Source: Planctomycetales bacterium (GTDB lineage: Bacteria; Planctomycetota; Planctomycetia; Planctomycetales; Planctomycetaceae). From it: DNA of 64,000 nucleotides. The stretch is taken from the NCBI GenBank assembly GCA_028285345.1, contig JANQPT010000019.1, positions 1 through 64,000 on the forward strand, read 5' to 3'. Shown in pieces: positions 52,595-61,105 of this stretch. The position numbers and the translations under genes were made by a program. Position 1 is the first letter of the stretch. The number at the start of each line of letters is the position of its first letter. The notes beneath the pieces are model-generated. The model saw nothing but the letters and a program-made list of their open reading frames with translations. It was not told the DNA's origin and did no database searches.

Positions 52595-54109
52595 CTATTT
52601 TCGCGATGTGCGTGGCATGGCGACCGTTTGCTGCTTGAGAAGCGTCGTCAATCGCTCCACGATCTCTGGATGTTGCTCCCAGCGGTTGTTCGTTTCGCCG
52701 GGATCTTCGTCCAAGTTGTAGAGTTGCCCTGATGGTTCGCCCGGGCGGGCTGCGACTTTGGTCGCGCGCAGAAACCCGCCCGAACCGAGGACGGGAATCA
52801 GCTTCCAGGCTCCCTCGCGAATGCTGAGCACGTTGCGGCCGGATTGGGTGATCATCGTCCGGCGACTTGGGGAATTTGCTGCATCACCAGTCAGCACCGG
52901 AAGCAGACTATAAGTGTCTTCACCGGCTCCCGTGGGAAGGTCGATATCTGCAACTGCTGTGAACGTCGCCATCAAATCGGCGTGACAGGTCATTTGCGAG
53001 GCCGTGCTGTTCTCGGCAACACGTCCAGGCCAGCGAACGATCATTGGAACCCGATGTCCTCCCTCCCAGGCGTCCCCCTTGATTCCGCGAAAGGTTCCGG
53101 ACGAGTTGTGTCCAAACCGTTGCACGTTTTCGCGATACCACACCGGACCGTTGTCGCTGGTAAAAACCACCAGCGTCTCCTTGGCAAAAGCTTGCTCTTC
53201 CAGCGCAGACATTATGCGGCCGACGGCATGATCGACGTGCATCACGAAGTCGCCATACAGTCCCGCTCTGCTCCGATCCTGAAATCTTGCATCCGGCAGC
53301 CAAGGCGTGTGCGGAGCTGTGAGCGCCACGTAAAGGAAAAAGCGTCTGTTTCGCTGGTTCTTACCGTAATGGGCAATTTGCTCGATCGCAGCTTCGGTCA
53401 GTTTGGGCAGGACCTCCGCGTGCTGAAACCCTGGAGCGATTGCTCCGGCGCGCCAGAAGGCGCCTTGAGAAGGATCCCAACCGGGTGTGTTACTTTTTTC
53501 GATCCGGTTCGTCGCCAAATCGACGCAAGTTGCGTCACGGATCCAAAAATAGGGCGGCAAATCAAGTGAGGCCGGCAGTCCAAAGAAACTTTGAAATCCT
53601 CGGTCAACCGGCCCGCCGTGCAACCGCCGATGTTTGTCGGGAGTCGTGCCTTCGTCAAATCCCAAATGCCACTTGCCGACACACGCGGTGCGATAGCCGT
53701 GTTGTTGCAAGAGTTGGGGAATCGTCAGTCTGCCAGGTTCGATTAGGGCCTGTTTTCGCCATTCAAATGACGCAGCGCGAAACGGATAGCGACCGGTCAG
53801 CAATCCATACCGCGACGGGACGCAGACAGAGCCACAGGAGTGGGCGTCGGTAAACCGCATTCCTTCGGCGGCCAATTTATCGATGTGCGGCGTCTCAATC
53901 TTTGAGTCGGAGTTATAACAACGGGGGTCGCCGTAACCCAGGTCGTCGGCGAGGATCACCACGATATTGGGCGGCACGGTCTCGGCCGCGGGAAGTGAAC
54001 CTTGATGAGACAGCCATGCGACATGAAATATGCAGACGCAATAAAAGGCTCGCCACAAATACTTTGTATCCAAGTAATTTGTATCCAAGTGTCGTTGAGA
54101 TCTGTGCAT
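52595..54109 (-). CDS. Sulfatase, arylsulfatase A type, exported
   Basis: The 504-residue protein has a signal anchor (about 20-40) and the sulfatase motif CVPSRYGLLTG with Cys96 in C-x-P-S-R, which formylglycine-generating enzyme would modify. Metal-binding VILADDLGYGD and the later LVVFTSDNGPVW carry the Asp and Asn ligands. The C-terminal domain ends GQLYNLDEDPGETNNRWEQH, typical of arylsulfatase A-like proteins. The N-terminus contains an unusual repeat, LDTNYLDTKYL, from a 12-base duplication in the DNA (near 54060-54090). A possible start in a Met further in is not available before the signal anchor. Confidence 0.93.
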   Translation of the reverse strand: MHRSQRHLDTNYLDTKYLWRAFYCVCIFHVAWLSHQGSLPAAETVPPNIVVILADDLGYGDPRCYNSDSKIETPHIDKLAAEGMRFTDAHSCGSVCVPSRYGLLTGRYPFRAASFEWRKQALIEPGRLTIPQLLQQHGYRTACVGKWHLGFDEGTTPDKHRRLHGGPVDRGFQSFFGLPASLDLPPYFWIRDATCVDLATNRIEKSNTPGWDPSQGAFWRAGAIAPGFQHAEVLPKLTEAAIEQIAHYGKNQRNRRFFLYVALTAPHTPWLPDARFQDRSRAGLYGDFVMHVDHAVGRIMSALEEQAFAKETLVVFTSDNGPVWYRENVQRFGHNSSGTFRGIKGDAWEGGHRVPMIVRWPGRVAENSTASQMTCHADLMATFTAVADIDLPTGAGEDTYSLLPVLTGDAANSPSRRTMITQSGRNVLSIREGAWKLIPVLGSGGFLRATKVAARPGEPSGQLYNLDEDPGETNNRWEQHPEIVERLTTLLKQQTVAMPRTSRK

Positions 54110-54160
54110 GGAGTGTTACCGCAGAGTCAGTAGTTCCCAAAAATCTACGTCGAAGTCAGG

Positions 54161-54300
54161 TTTTTCGCCACAGAGAGCACCGAGATCACAGAGATTCGAA
54201 CCGAAATCCTGAGACTGAATGATTGGCGATCGCGGCGTTACCCAAACGATTACTGCCACTTGTTCTCCGTGTCCTCGGTGAACTCTGTGGCTAAAACTTT
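54161..54300. repeat. Imperfect inverted repeat of the CACAGAG/CACGGAG type
   Basis: The left arm (54161-54200, CCACAGAGAGCACCGAGATC) is mirrored by the right arm (54261-54300, CCTCGGTGAACTCTGTGGCT). The rest of the spacer 54110-54639 contains no supported gene; a T run of eleven bases lies at about 54355-54366. Confidence 0.55.
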
Positions 54301-54639
54301 CTTCGTAATCCTGGCTGCGGCTCAGCTGCGCTGTGTTCAATCTATAGCTAATGTTGTTTTTTTTTTGGAACTACTGAAATTGAAGGAAGAATTGGTTTAG
54401 GATAGGCCATCATCCAAGACGGCATAAGTGATTTTCTGAAATCACTCCCGTGGCTCGTGCCTTGTCAGGCATTGATTTTGGGGGCGTAATCACTAGTCCG
54501 CACGCTCGTTGGCGTGCTCGCCAAGTGTGTTGAACCCCAGATTCCAAAAACGACAGAACACTAGGCATTCAGTCTAGAGATGCTATTCTGGACCATCCCC
54601 GCCAGATAACGTCACGCGTCGCCCCCATTAATCCTCGCA

Positions 54640-55653
54640 ATGACAGCGAAGTCATATCCTTCTGCCTCAGACACTCAACAGCCGCTTAGCGTGACAACCG
54701 CCGCTCTGTGCGTGTTGATGTCGGCGCTGTGGGGGGCGAATTCGGTCGCGGTCAAGTTTTCCACCGTTGACATTCCAGCGATCGCCACGGCACTGGTGCG
54801 GTTTTTGTTGGCATCGGTTTTCATGCTGTTTTGGTGTCGCTGGGAAGGAGTCGGGCTGTCGCTGAAGCGGACTCAATTCACGCCGGTCGTGATCGCGGGT
54901 CTCCTTCTATTTGCACAGATCAGCACGTTTCATTTGGGTGTCGCTCTCTCGAACTCATCGCATGCCACGCTGTTTGTGAACACGTACGTCTTTTGGGTGG
55001 CCGCGCTGGAGGCGTTCGTGATGCGCGCCTCGCGGCTGTCATGGAATCGCGTGTTGGGACTGTTGATTGCCGGTTCGGGCGTATTTCTGATCGTGATGAT
55101 GGACCCACAGCAGAGCAGCGAATCCACTCGTGGCGACCCGCCCAGCTTAACCGGCGACCTGTTTCTATTGGCCAGCGGATTTCTGCTGGGCGTGAAGATC
55201 ATCTATACCAAACACGCGTTGCGGTACATTCAGCCCGGCGCGCTGACGTTTCATAGCGGGCTGGTCGGCGTGTTGCTGTTCGCGGTTTATACGACCCTCT
55301 TCGAAGGGGTCAACTTGCTGAGCGTGACGCCGGCGGTCGTCTGGCGGTTCAGCGTCGAGCACACGCCGTCGCTGTTGGGATTGTTGTATCAAGGCGTCGT
55401 CGTGGCCGGATTTTGCTTTGCGCTCTCCACGCTGCTGTTGCGGCGGCACGCCGCTTCCAAGATCTCGGTCTTCAGCTTTGCGTCGCCGCTGTTTGGATTG
55501 ACGTTCAGCGTGCTGTTCCGCGGTGATCGGCTTTCGCCATGGCTCGCGGTGTCGGCGGTCTGTGTGATTGTGGGAATTTGGTTGGTGACGGCGGTACAAT
55601 CGCCGGCTGGGGCGGACGGTCCCGGTGAAACCCCCGGCAAAGCCGGGGGCTGA
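54640..55653 (+). CDS. EamA/DMT-family transporter
   Basis: The 337-residue protein has ten hydrophobic helices arranged as two EamA repeats (first half LCVLMSALWGANSVAVKFST, second half GDLFLLASGFLLGVKIIYTK). It belongs to the drug/metabolite transporter superfamily, which exports amino acids, nucleotides or other small metabolites; its substrate is unknown. The last eight codons, GETPGKAGG and the stop, are encoded by one arm of a dispersed GC hairpin (55629-55651), so the C-terminus is repeat-derived. Confidence 0.9.
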   Translation: MTAKSYPSASDTQQPLSVTTAALCVLMSALWGANSVAVKFSTVDIPAIATALVRFLLASVFMLFWCRWEGVGLSLKRTQFTPVVIAGLLLFAQISTFHLGVALSNSSHATLFVNTYVFWVAALEAFVMRASRLSWNRVLGLLIAGSGVFLIVMMDPQQSSESTRGDPPSLTGDLFLLASGFLLGVKIIYTKHALRYIQPGALTFHSGLVGVLLFAVYTTLFEGVNLLSVTPAVVWRFSVEHTPSLLGLLYQGVVVAGFCFALSTLLLRRHAASKISVFSFASPLFGLTFSVLFRGDRLSPWLAVSAVCVIVGIWLVTAVQSPAGADGPGETPGKAGG

Positions 55654-55702
55654 TTGCAGCGGCGCATTTGCCAACATTAGCCCCCGGCTCTGCCGGGGGT
55701 TT
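55629..55702. repeat. Paired REP-like family 1 hairpins
   Basis: Two family-1 hairpins in inverted orientation, at 55629-55651 (CCCCCGGCAAAGCCGGGGG) and 55679-55702 (CCCCCGGCTCTGCCGGGGG), with 27 bases between. The left one includes the end of the EamA gene. Confidence 0.75.
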
Positions 55703-55806
55703 GATGCCACACAATTCGACGATCGACCGAATCAATTAGACAAATTGCCGGCACAATGGCGTCAATCAAATAACGCACGTATTACTTGCCGCAACCAACG
55801 CCCACA

Positions 55807-56976
55807 ATGTCCGCGACCACCCCACCCGACGAACCGACCCCCGATCCGCCGATGTCGCGGCGGTTTCGGCTGTTCTTGTACGCGCTCTTGCTGTCGGTGG
55901 TCGCGCTGCCGCTGATTCCATGGCTGTGGCTGCGCTACCGCACGGCTGCGGTCATCGAGCTACAGGAAATGGGCGGAACGGTGACGTTTCACGAGGGGCG
56001 GGATGGTGCGTTCTTTCCAGATCCGCGCCGCATCTCACTGTCGTCAGAGCAAATTAGCGACGATCTGGTCCGCCGGCTTACCCGCTACGCGAACTTGGAA
56101 CGTCTGGCGCTCGACGGAGGGAATATCTCGGCTGACAGCATGGCCGCGATTGGCAAGCTGACTCAGCTCAGGGATCTCACGCTCACAAACATGGAGATCG
56201 AAGCCGGTTTTGAACATTTGGCCAATCTCCAAAACTTGCAAGAGCTGAATCTCGGTCGGACGACGATCGACGACGACGGGATGCGTTATCTCGGACGTCT
56301 CAAGAATCTGCGCTCGTTATATTTGCATGACACTTCGATCTCCGATAACGGGTTGAAGTACATTTCCGGATTGACGTCGCTCCAAAGCCTGCAGCTTGCC
56401 GGAACAAACATGAGCGACGCAGGCTTGGCGCACCTTCCGCAGTCCTATTCGTTGGACTGGTTGGTTTTGGATCGCACGCAAATCACCGACCAGGGTCTGC
56501 AGCAGTGGCAACCGATTTCGGCGCCGCGGACGTTCGCTGCGCGCGGCACGCGGGTCACCGGGCGGGGATTCGCCTCGCTCCCCTTTCTACAATCCGTCAA
56601 ACACTTGAACCTGTACGACACGCCGGTCGACGACGTCGGGTTAAGCGAAATCGCACAACTGCCGAGTCTTGAACGTCTCGAACTTTGGAAGACTTCAATC
56701 ACCGATGCCGGGCTGAAATCGCTCGCCGAGTCAAAGAGCATTACCCATTTGAACCTGACCGATACCGCCATCGGCGACGCCGGTTTGCAAAATCTAGCGC
56801 CGCTCAAATCACTTCAGTCACTCTCGTTAACAGGGACGCAAGTGACTGAGAAATCTCTGCCGCTGCTGAAGTCGAATTGGGAACTGAAGTCGCTCTGGCT
56901 ACTTGGCATGGATTTTAGCGACGACGACATTGATGAACTGCGGCAGGCGCTGCCGGATTGCCACATTCCGAAGTAA
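55807..56976 (+). CDS. Leucine-rich-repeat membrane protein
   Basis: The 389-residue protein has a Pro-rich start, one membrane helix at about 22-45 (RLFLYALLLSVVALPLIPWLW) and about twelve LRRs in the extracellular part, with landmarks LTLTNMEIEAGFEHLANLQN, LYLHDTSISDNGLKYISGLT and SLSLTGTQVTEKSLPLL. This GxT-type LRR is common in planctomycete surface proteins. The C-terminus SDDDIDELRQALPDC is a typical cap. ATG 55807 is chosen over TTG 55786; the shorter N-terminus is more natural. Its role may be protein binding at the cell surface. Confidence 0.88.
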   Translation: MSATTPPDEPTPDPPMSRRFRLFLYALLLSVVALPLIPWLWLRYRTAAVIELQEMGGTVTFHEGRDGAFFPDPRRISLSSEQISDDLVRRLTRYANLERLALDGGNISADSMAAIGKLTQLRDLTLTNMEIEAGFEHLANLQNLQELNLGRTTIDDDGMRYLGRLKNLRSLYLHDTSISDNGLKYISGLTSLQSLQLAGTNMSDAGLAHLPQSYSLDWLVLDRTQITDQGLQQWQPISAPRTFAARGTRVTGRGFASLPFLQSVKHLNLYDTPVDDVGLSEIAQLPSLERLELWKTSITDAGLKSLAESKSITHLNLTDTAIGDAGLQNLAPLKSLQSLSLTGTQVTEKSLPLLKSNWELKSLWLLGMDFSDDDIDELRQALPDCHIPK

Positions 56977-57085
56977 GAATCGAATCCGCTCCCTTTCCGG
57001 ACAGCTCCGTTCGTTCAACATTGTTCCCGCCCGAGCCGCCGATTAGAGTAGAGGCTGTCTCAACAGCCATCCGGGGGAAGCGGCG

Positions 57086-58441
57086 ATGTTCGATATCGGC
57101 AGTTTTCGCACGCGCGATTGTCAGGGCATGTCGCGCCGCGCTTTTCTGCGGGCCGGAGCGGCGTTGCCGTTTGCTTTCGGGCTAAGTGGCGGTGACATCG
57201 CGCGGGCCACTGAGGGGCGGGCAAAGTCGGTGTTGCTCGTATGGCTGGGAGGGGGGCCGAGCCATTTGGATTTGTGCGACCCCAAACCGGATGCCCCCGC
57301 CCAATATCGCGGGCCGTTTAGCAGTATTCAAACCCGCACTGCGGGGATGCGGTTTACGGAACTGCTGCCGGAAATGGCGTCGCTCAGCGATCGCTTTTCG
57401 GTGATCCGCACCAACATCAATTACAACGGCGGCCATCGCCCCGCCGGATCGATTCAACTGACCGGCAGCGTCGCCTCCGACGGCGGCGAAGATCGCGGCG
57501 GCAGCGAACTCGGTTATCCTCCCAACTTCGGCTCGATCGTCGCCCGGCATCGTGGCGGAGCCGAGTTGCCCGGATTCATTTCGCTGGCCCGCGGCCCGGT
57601 CGGCGACGGCGTGGGGCCGATCCTCGGCTACGGCGGGGGCAAATGGGGCAAAGGTCACGACCCGTTTATGCTGAGTTGTAACGAATCCGGGGCGGTCTCG
57701 ATTCCCGGCACGAAGTTGCTGGACGGACTCTCGCCAATGCGGCTCTCCGACCGCCGCACCGTGCTGGCAGAACTCGACCGTATCCGCCGCAATGTTGAGA
57801 CGTCGAAGTTTGATCAATGGGACGGGACTTATCAGCGTGCGTATGCCATGCTCACCTCGCCGACGGCGACGAAGGCGTTTGATCTGTCGCGGGAATCACA
57901 GCAAACCCGCGCTAGTTATGGTTACACCTCTTTCGGACAAAGCTGCTTGCTCGGCCGGCGGTTGGTGGAAGCGGGCGTGCCGTACGTGCAGGTCAATTGG
58001 AGCCAATACGTTGAGGTGTTCTATCCGTTTTCCGATTACGGCTGGGACACGCACGCCGACAATTTTGAATTGCTGGCCGATTGGCACGGCCCGCTGCTGG
58101 ACCGCACGTTTGCCGCGCTCGTTCGCGATCTCGATCAGCGGGGTTTGCTGGAGACGACGCTGCTGATCTGCATGGGCGAATTCGGCCGCACGCCGCGGAT
58201 CAACAGCATCGCCTCGCGGGATCATTGGCACCCCTGTTATTTTTCGATCTGGGCCGGCGCGGGCGTACAACCGGGACGCGTGATCGGCCGCAGCGACCCC
58301 CAAGGCGAACACCCTGCCACCGACCCGGTCACGCCGGAGATGGTGGGCACGACGATTTTGGAATTGGCGGGCGTCAATACACAGGCACGGGCGGAACTGC
58401 AGGTGCTGCCAGGGGGGCATGTGATCGATGCGTTGTTGTAA
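57086..58441 (+). CDS. DUF1501 family exported protein
   Basis: The 451-residue protein has a Tat signal (SRRAFLRAGAALPFAFGLSG, about 16-35) and DUF1501 landmarks LVWLGGGPSHLDLCDPKP, GYGGGKWGKGHD, GEFGRTPRINSIASRDHWHP and a C-terminal GGHVIDALL. It is a third member of this family in the window; the sequences are divergent enough for separate substrates. The ATG follows GGGGAAGCGGCG. The last 14 bases overlap the next gene, so the two are probably co-translated. Confidence 0.92.
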   Translation: MFDIGSFRTRDCQGMSRRAFLRAGAALPFAFGLSGGDIARATEGRAKSVLLVWLGGGPSHLDLCDPKPDAPAQYRGPFSSIQTRTAGMRFTELLPEMASLSDRFSVIRTNINYNGGHRPAGSIQLTGSVASDGGEDRGGSELGYPPNFGSIVARHRGGAELPGFISLARGPVGDGVGPILGYGGGKWGKGHDPFMLSCNESGAVSIPGTKLLDGLSPMRLSDRRTVLAELDRIRRNVETSKFDQWDGTYQRAYAMLTSPTATKAFDLSRESQQTRASYGYTSFGQSCLLGRRLVEAGVPYVQVNWSQYVEVFYPFSDYGWDTHADNFELLADWHGPLLDRTFAALVRDLDQRGLLETTLLICMGEFGRTPRINSIASRDHWHPCYFSIWAGAGVQPGRVIGRSDPQGEHPATDPVTPEMVGTTILELAGVNTQARAELQVLPGGHVIDALL

Positions 58442-59291
58442 GCTCGCGGTGATCGTGCTAATTCTGGCATCGCCGCTCATCGCCGGCGAACCGCAACAGC
58501 TCACCCGTGACGGTCAGCGCAAGCTGGCCCCCAGTTTTCTCGCCGACGGCAGCGCGATCATCTATTCCGCTTACAACAATCCCAACCGCGTGACCCTGCT
58601 GCGACTCAATCTCGAAGACAACAAGTCCGAGCCGGTCTATCCGGACGGGACCGCTCATCAATTCGACCCGGCCTTTTCGGCCGACGGCCGGTATCATGTT
58701 TACTGCCGTTCGATGGGCAGTCCGCAGATCGCACTGGTGATTAAGGATACCAAGGAGAACAAAGAAGCGGTCTTCAAGCCCGACGGCGCCCGCAGCACCG
58801 CGCGGGGGCCGAAGATTGTGCCCGATCTGAGCCGTGTTGTGTTCACGATCTCCGCACCCGGCGGACAGCAAATCGCGTCGGTGAACATGCAAGGCGGGGA
58901 TCTTAAGAAACTGACCGAGTCGGTCGGCATCAACTGTTGGCCGGCGATTTCACCAAACGGTCGCCGCATCGCGTTTTGCTCGAGCCGCGACGGCAATCTG
59001 GAACTCTGCACGATGCAGGCCGACGGCAGCGATGTGCGGCGGCTGACCGACACGCCCCAGCGCGAGATGCGTCCCGCCTGGTCGCCCGACGGGCGGCGGA
59101 TTGCTTATGTCGGTGTCCGCGACGGCAATCACGACATCTTCCTGATCGACGCCGACGGCGGGCAGTCGATGCAACTCACGCAGCATGCGGAAATCGACGA
59201 CTGGCCCGCGTGGCATCCCGATGGCAAACAACTGCTCACCGTCTCGCAGCGCCGCGGCCGGTTTGATCTCTACCTGTGGGACGTGCCGTAA
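58428..59291 (+). CDS. PD40/TolB-like beta-propeller protein
   Basis: The 287-residue protein has a signal peptide (about 1-20, MRCCKLAVIVLILASPLIAG) and a propeller of PD40 repeats, with landmarks FDPAFSADGRYHVYC, CWPAISPNGRRIAFCSSRDG, MRPAWSPDGRRIAYVGVRDG and DDWPAWHPDGKQLLTVSQRR. It begins 14 bases before the end of the DUF1501 gene, an overlap often seen in coupled gene pairs. It could bind protein partners or oligosaccharides in the periplasm; the linkage suggests it helps the DUF1501 protein. Confidence 0.88.
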   Translation: MRCCKLAVIVLILASPLIAGEPQQLTRDGQRKLAPSFLADGSAIIYSAYNNPNRVTLLRLNLEDNKSEPVYPDGTAHQFDPAFSADGRYHVYCRSMGSPQIALVIKDTKENKEAVFKPDGARSTARGPKIVPDLSRVVFTISAPGGQQIASVNMQGGDLKKLTESVGINCWPAISPNGRRIAFCSSRDGNLELCTMQADGSDVRRLTDTPQREMRPAWSPDGRRIAYVGVRDGNHDIFLIDADGGQSMQLTQHAEIDDWPAWHPDGKQLLTVSQRRGRFDLYLWDVP

Positions 59292-59317
59292 GTGGTCCAC
59301 CCCTGGTCCGAAGCCGT

Positions 59318-59420
59318 GTAGGTCCGGCTGTGCCGGACGATTGCGGATTAATTGTCTCAAAAACGCGCTCCGCAAAGCGACATCGAAAAGCATCATGGCG
59401 GCCGGTAGAACCGGCCCTAC
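59318..59420. repeat. Dispersed palindrome, GTAGG family (loose pair)
   Basis: GTAGGTCCGGCTGTGCCGGAC at the left forms a hairpin, and CCGGTAGAACCGGCCCTAC at the right is its mirrored partner, about 60 bases away. It lies between the PD40 gene and the EutA-like gene. Confidence 0.65.
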
Positions 59421-59464
59421 AGATCTATTGGTTTGGGAACTAGGAAACGAATGGAATTGACTGC

Positions 59465-60898
59465 GTGGGTAATTCATCCGGCGAACAACTCGATCTGATC
59501 GGCCTTGATGTCGGCTCGACGACGAGCAGCGCGATGGCTGCCTCCGCGCGCCTGATGCGTAATTGTGTCACCGGCCGGCGTGAGTTGGGCGAGATCACCA
59601 ATCAACGGTTCTCCGCTCCGGAGTTTACGCCGTACGAAGACCGGCGGCTCGACGAACCGCGGCTTGCGGCGATGCTCGACCGGTGGATGGACGAACTCGG
59701 AATCGCGGCAGGCGAATTCAGCGCCGGCGGCGCAATCGTCACCGGATTTGCCGCGCAGGCACAAAACGCGGCCGCCGTCCGCCGTCTGGTCCGGCAGCGG
59801 ATCGGCGATGCGCTGATTGTCACCGCCGACGATCCCTGTTTGGAATCGTGGGCCGCCTTTCTGGGGAATAGTTTTCACATATCCCGCGAACATCCAGAGC
59901 GAACCGTGCTCAATCTCGATATTGGCGGCGGCACGACCAACATCGCCTACGGTCGCAACGGCGCTGTCGAGGCGGTCGGTTCCTGCTACATCGGCGCGCG
60001 GCATCTGCGGTTTGAGTCAGGGACGTATTCACTCACAGGAGTATCGTCCGAGTTGGCGGCACTTCTGCCGCAGCTGGGGATCAATCCAAAACTGGGCTTG
60101 GAACTTGCCGCCGAAGCGCGGCAACGTGTTCTCGAAATGTACGTCGCGACACTCGAAGCAATCGCCGCCGGCAATGCCCAATGTTGTGACTCTGAATCGG
60201 CCGCAACTCTCGAACAAGTCCCGCTCGACCCGATCGATGATCCCGATCCGATCATCACGTTGTCCGGTGGCGTGGGTGAACTCGCCTACCGTATTGCGCG
60301 GGGAGAACCGCTGCCGGGCACCACGGCGTTTGGAGATTTGGGGATCGACTTCGCCGAACGGCTCAATCAGTCTCCTACCTTCGCGCCGCACCTCAAGGAG
60401 TACGCGCCGCGACAACAGGGGCGCGCGACTCTCTATGGCGTGACGGTGCACAACACCGAGATCTCCGGTTCGACGCTCTTTTTGCCGGACAAGAGTCTAC
60501 TGCCGCTCAGCGATCTGCCCATTGTGGGCTCAGTTTCTGCGGAGCTCTCGGATGCGGCGTTGCAGCGGCGGCTCGAGTTGGCGCGGCGCGGTAGCGGCGG
60601 GAGTTGTTTGCTCGTCGAACCGCTCGGCCATTCGGCGTCTTTGATCAAAGAGTTTGGAACGCGACTCGCCGCCGCACTCAAACAGACGGAGTTCCCGCCC
60701 GCGCATCCGCTTGTGTTGCTGCTGACCGACAACGCCGGAAAAACGCTCGGCCATTACGCCACCGAGTGGGGACGATTGCCGCTGCAACTGGTGGTCATCG
60801 ATGAAATCCCCGTCCGCCGCGCCAGTTTCGTCAGCGTGGGCCGGCCGCGTGAGAATATTGTCCCGTTGTCGTTTTACGGGATGGAAAACCGGCTCTGA
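59465..60898 (+). CDS. EutA-like ethanolamine ammonia-lyase reactivating factor
   Basis: The 477-residue protein matches EutA: the ASKHA-type ATP-binding start LIGLDVGSTTSSAM, NLDIGGGTTNIAYG, the central ESGTYSLTG and the C-terminal TLYGVTVHNTEISGSTLFLPD. EutA is an ATP-dependent chaperone that removes damaged cobalamin from ethanolamine ammonia-lyase. No eutB, eutC or other eut gene is visible, so this is either an orphan or serves another B12 enzyme. The start is GTG 59465; no better ATG is available. It precedes the flagellar genes by about 200 bases. Confidence 0.85.
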   Translation: MGNSSGEQLDLIGLDVGSTTSSAMAASARLMRNCVTGRRELGEITNQRFSAPEFTPYEDRRLDEPRLAAMLDRWMDELGIAAGEFSAGGAIVTGFAAQAQNAAAVRRLVRQRIGDALIVTADDPCLESWAAFLGNSFHISREHPERTVLNLDIGGGTTNIAYGRNGAVEAVGSCYIGARHLRFESGTYSLTGVSSELAALLPQLGINPKLGLELAAEARQRVLEMYVATLEAIAAGNAQCCDSESAATLEQVPLDPIDDPDPIITLSGGVGELAYRIARGEPLPGTTAFGDLGIDFAERLNQSPTFAPHLKEYAPRQQGRATLYGVTVHNTEISGSTLFLPDKSLLPLSDLPIVGSVSAELSDAALQRRLELARRGSGGSCLLVEPLGHSASLIKEFGTRLAAALKQTEFPPAHPLVLLLTDNAGKTLGHYATEWGRLPLQLVVIDEIPVRRASFVSVGRPRENIVPLSFYGMENRL

Positions 60899-61002
60899 CC
60901 GGTCCAAGCGGACGCGACCGAGCCGCTGCGGCCGTCTGTATCTCAAATCCGGGCGATTGGGGCATCAAAAAACGAAAACGCCTCAATCCGCACCCGTTCC
61001 CC

Positions 61003-61010
61003 GCCGATAT
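61003..61010 (+). promoter_or_regulatory. Possible flagellar sigma-28 -10 element
   Basis: GCCGATAT, about 96 bases before fliD, differs by one base from the GCCGATAA consensus of sigma-28 (FliA) promoters. The matching -35 position (TCAATCCG) is poor, so the assignment is weak. Confidence 0.25.
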
Positions 61011-61105
61011 ATCTTAAATACATTGCGGAGACAATCCGTCCGGCTCACCCTGCGCTGAGTTGGCGTTCGTTTCGGCAGAATCCCGATTACAGACACAATC
61101 AATCC

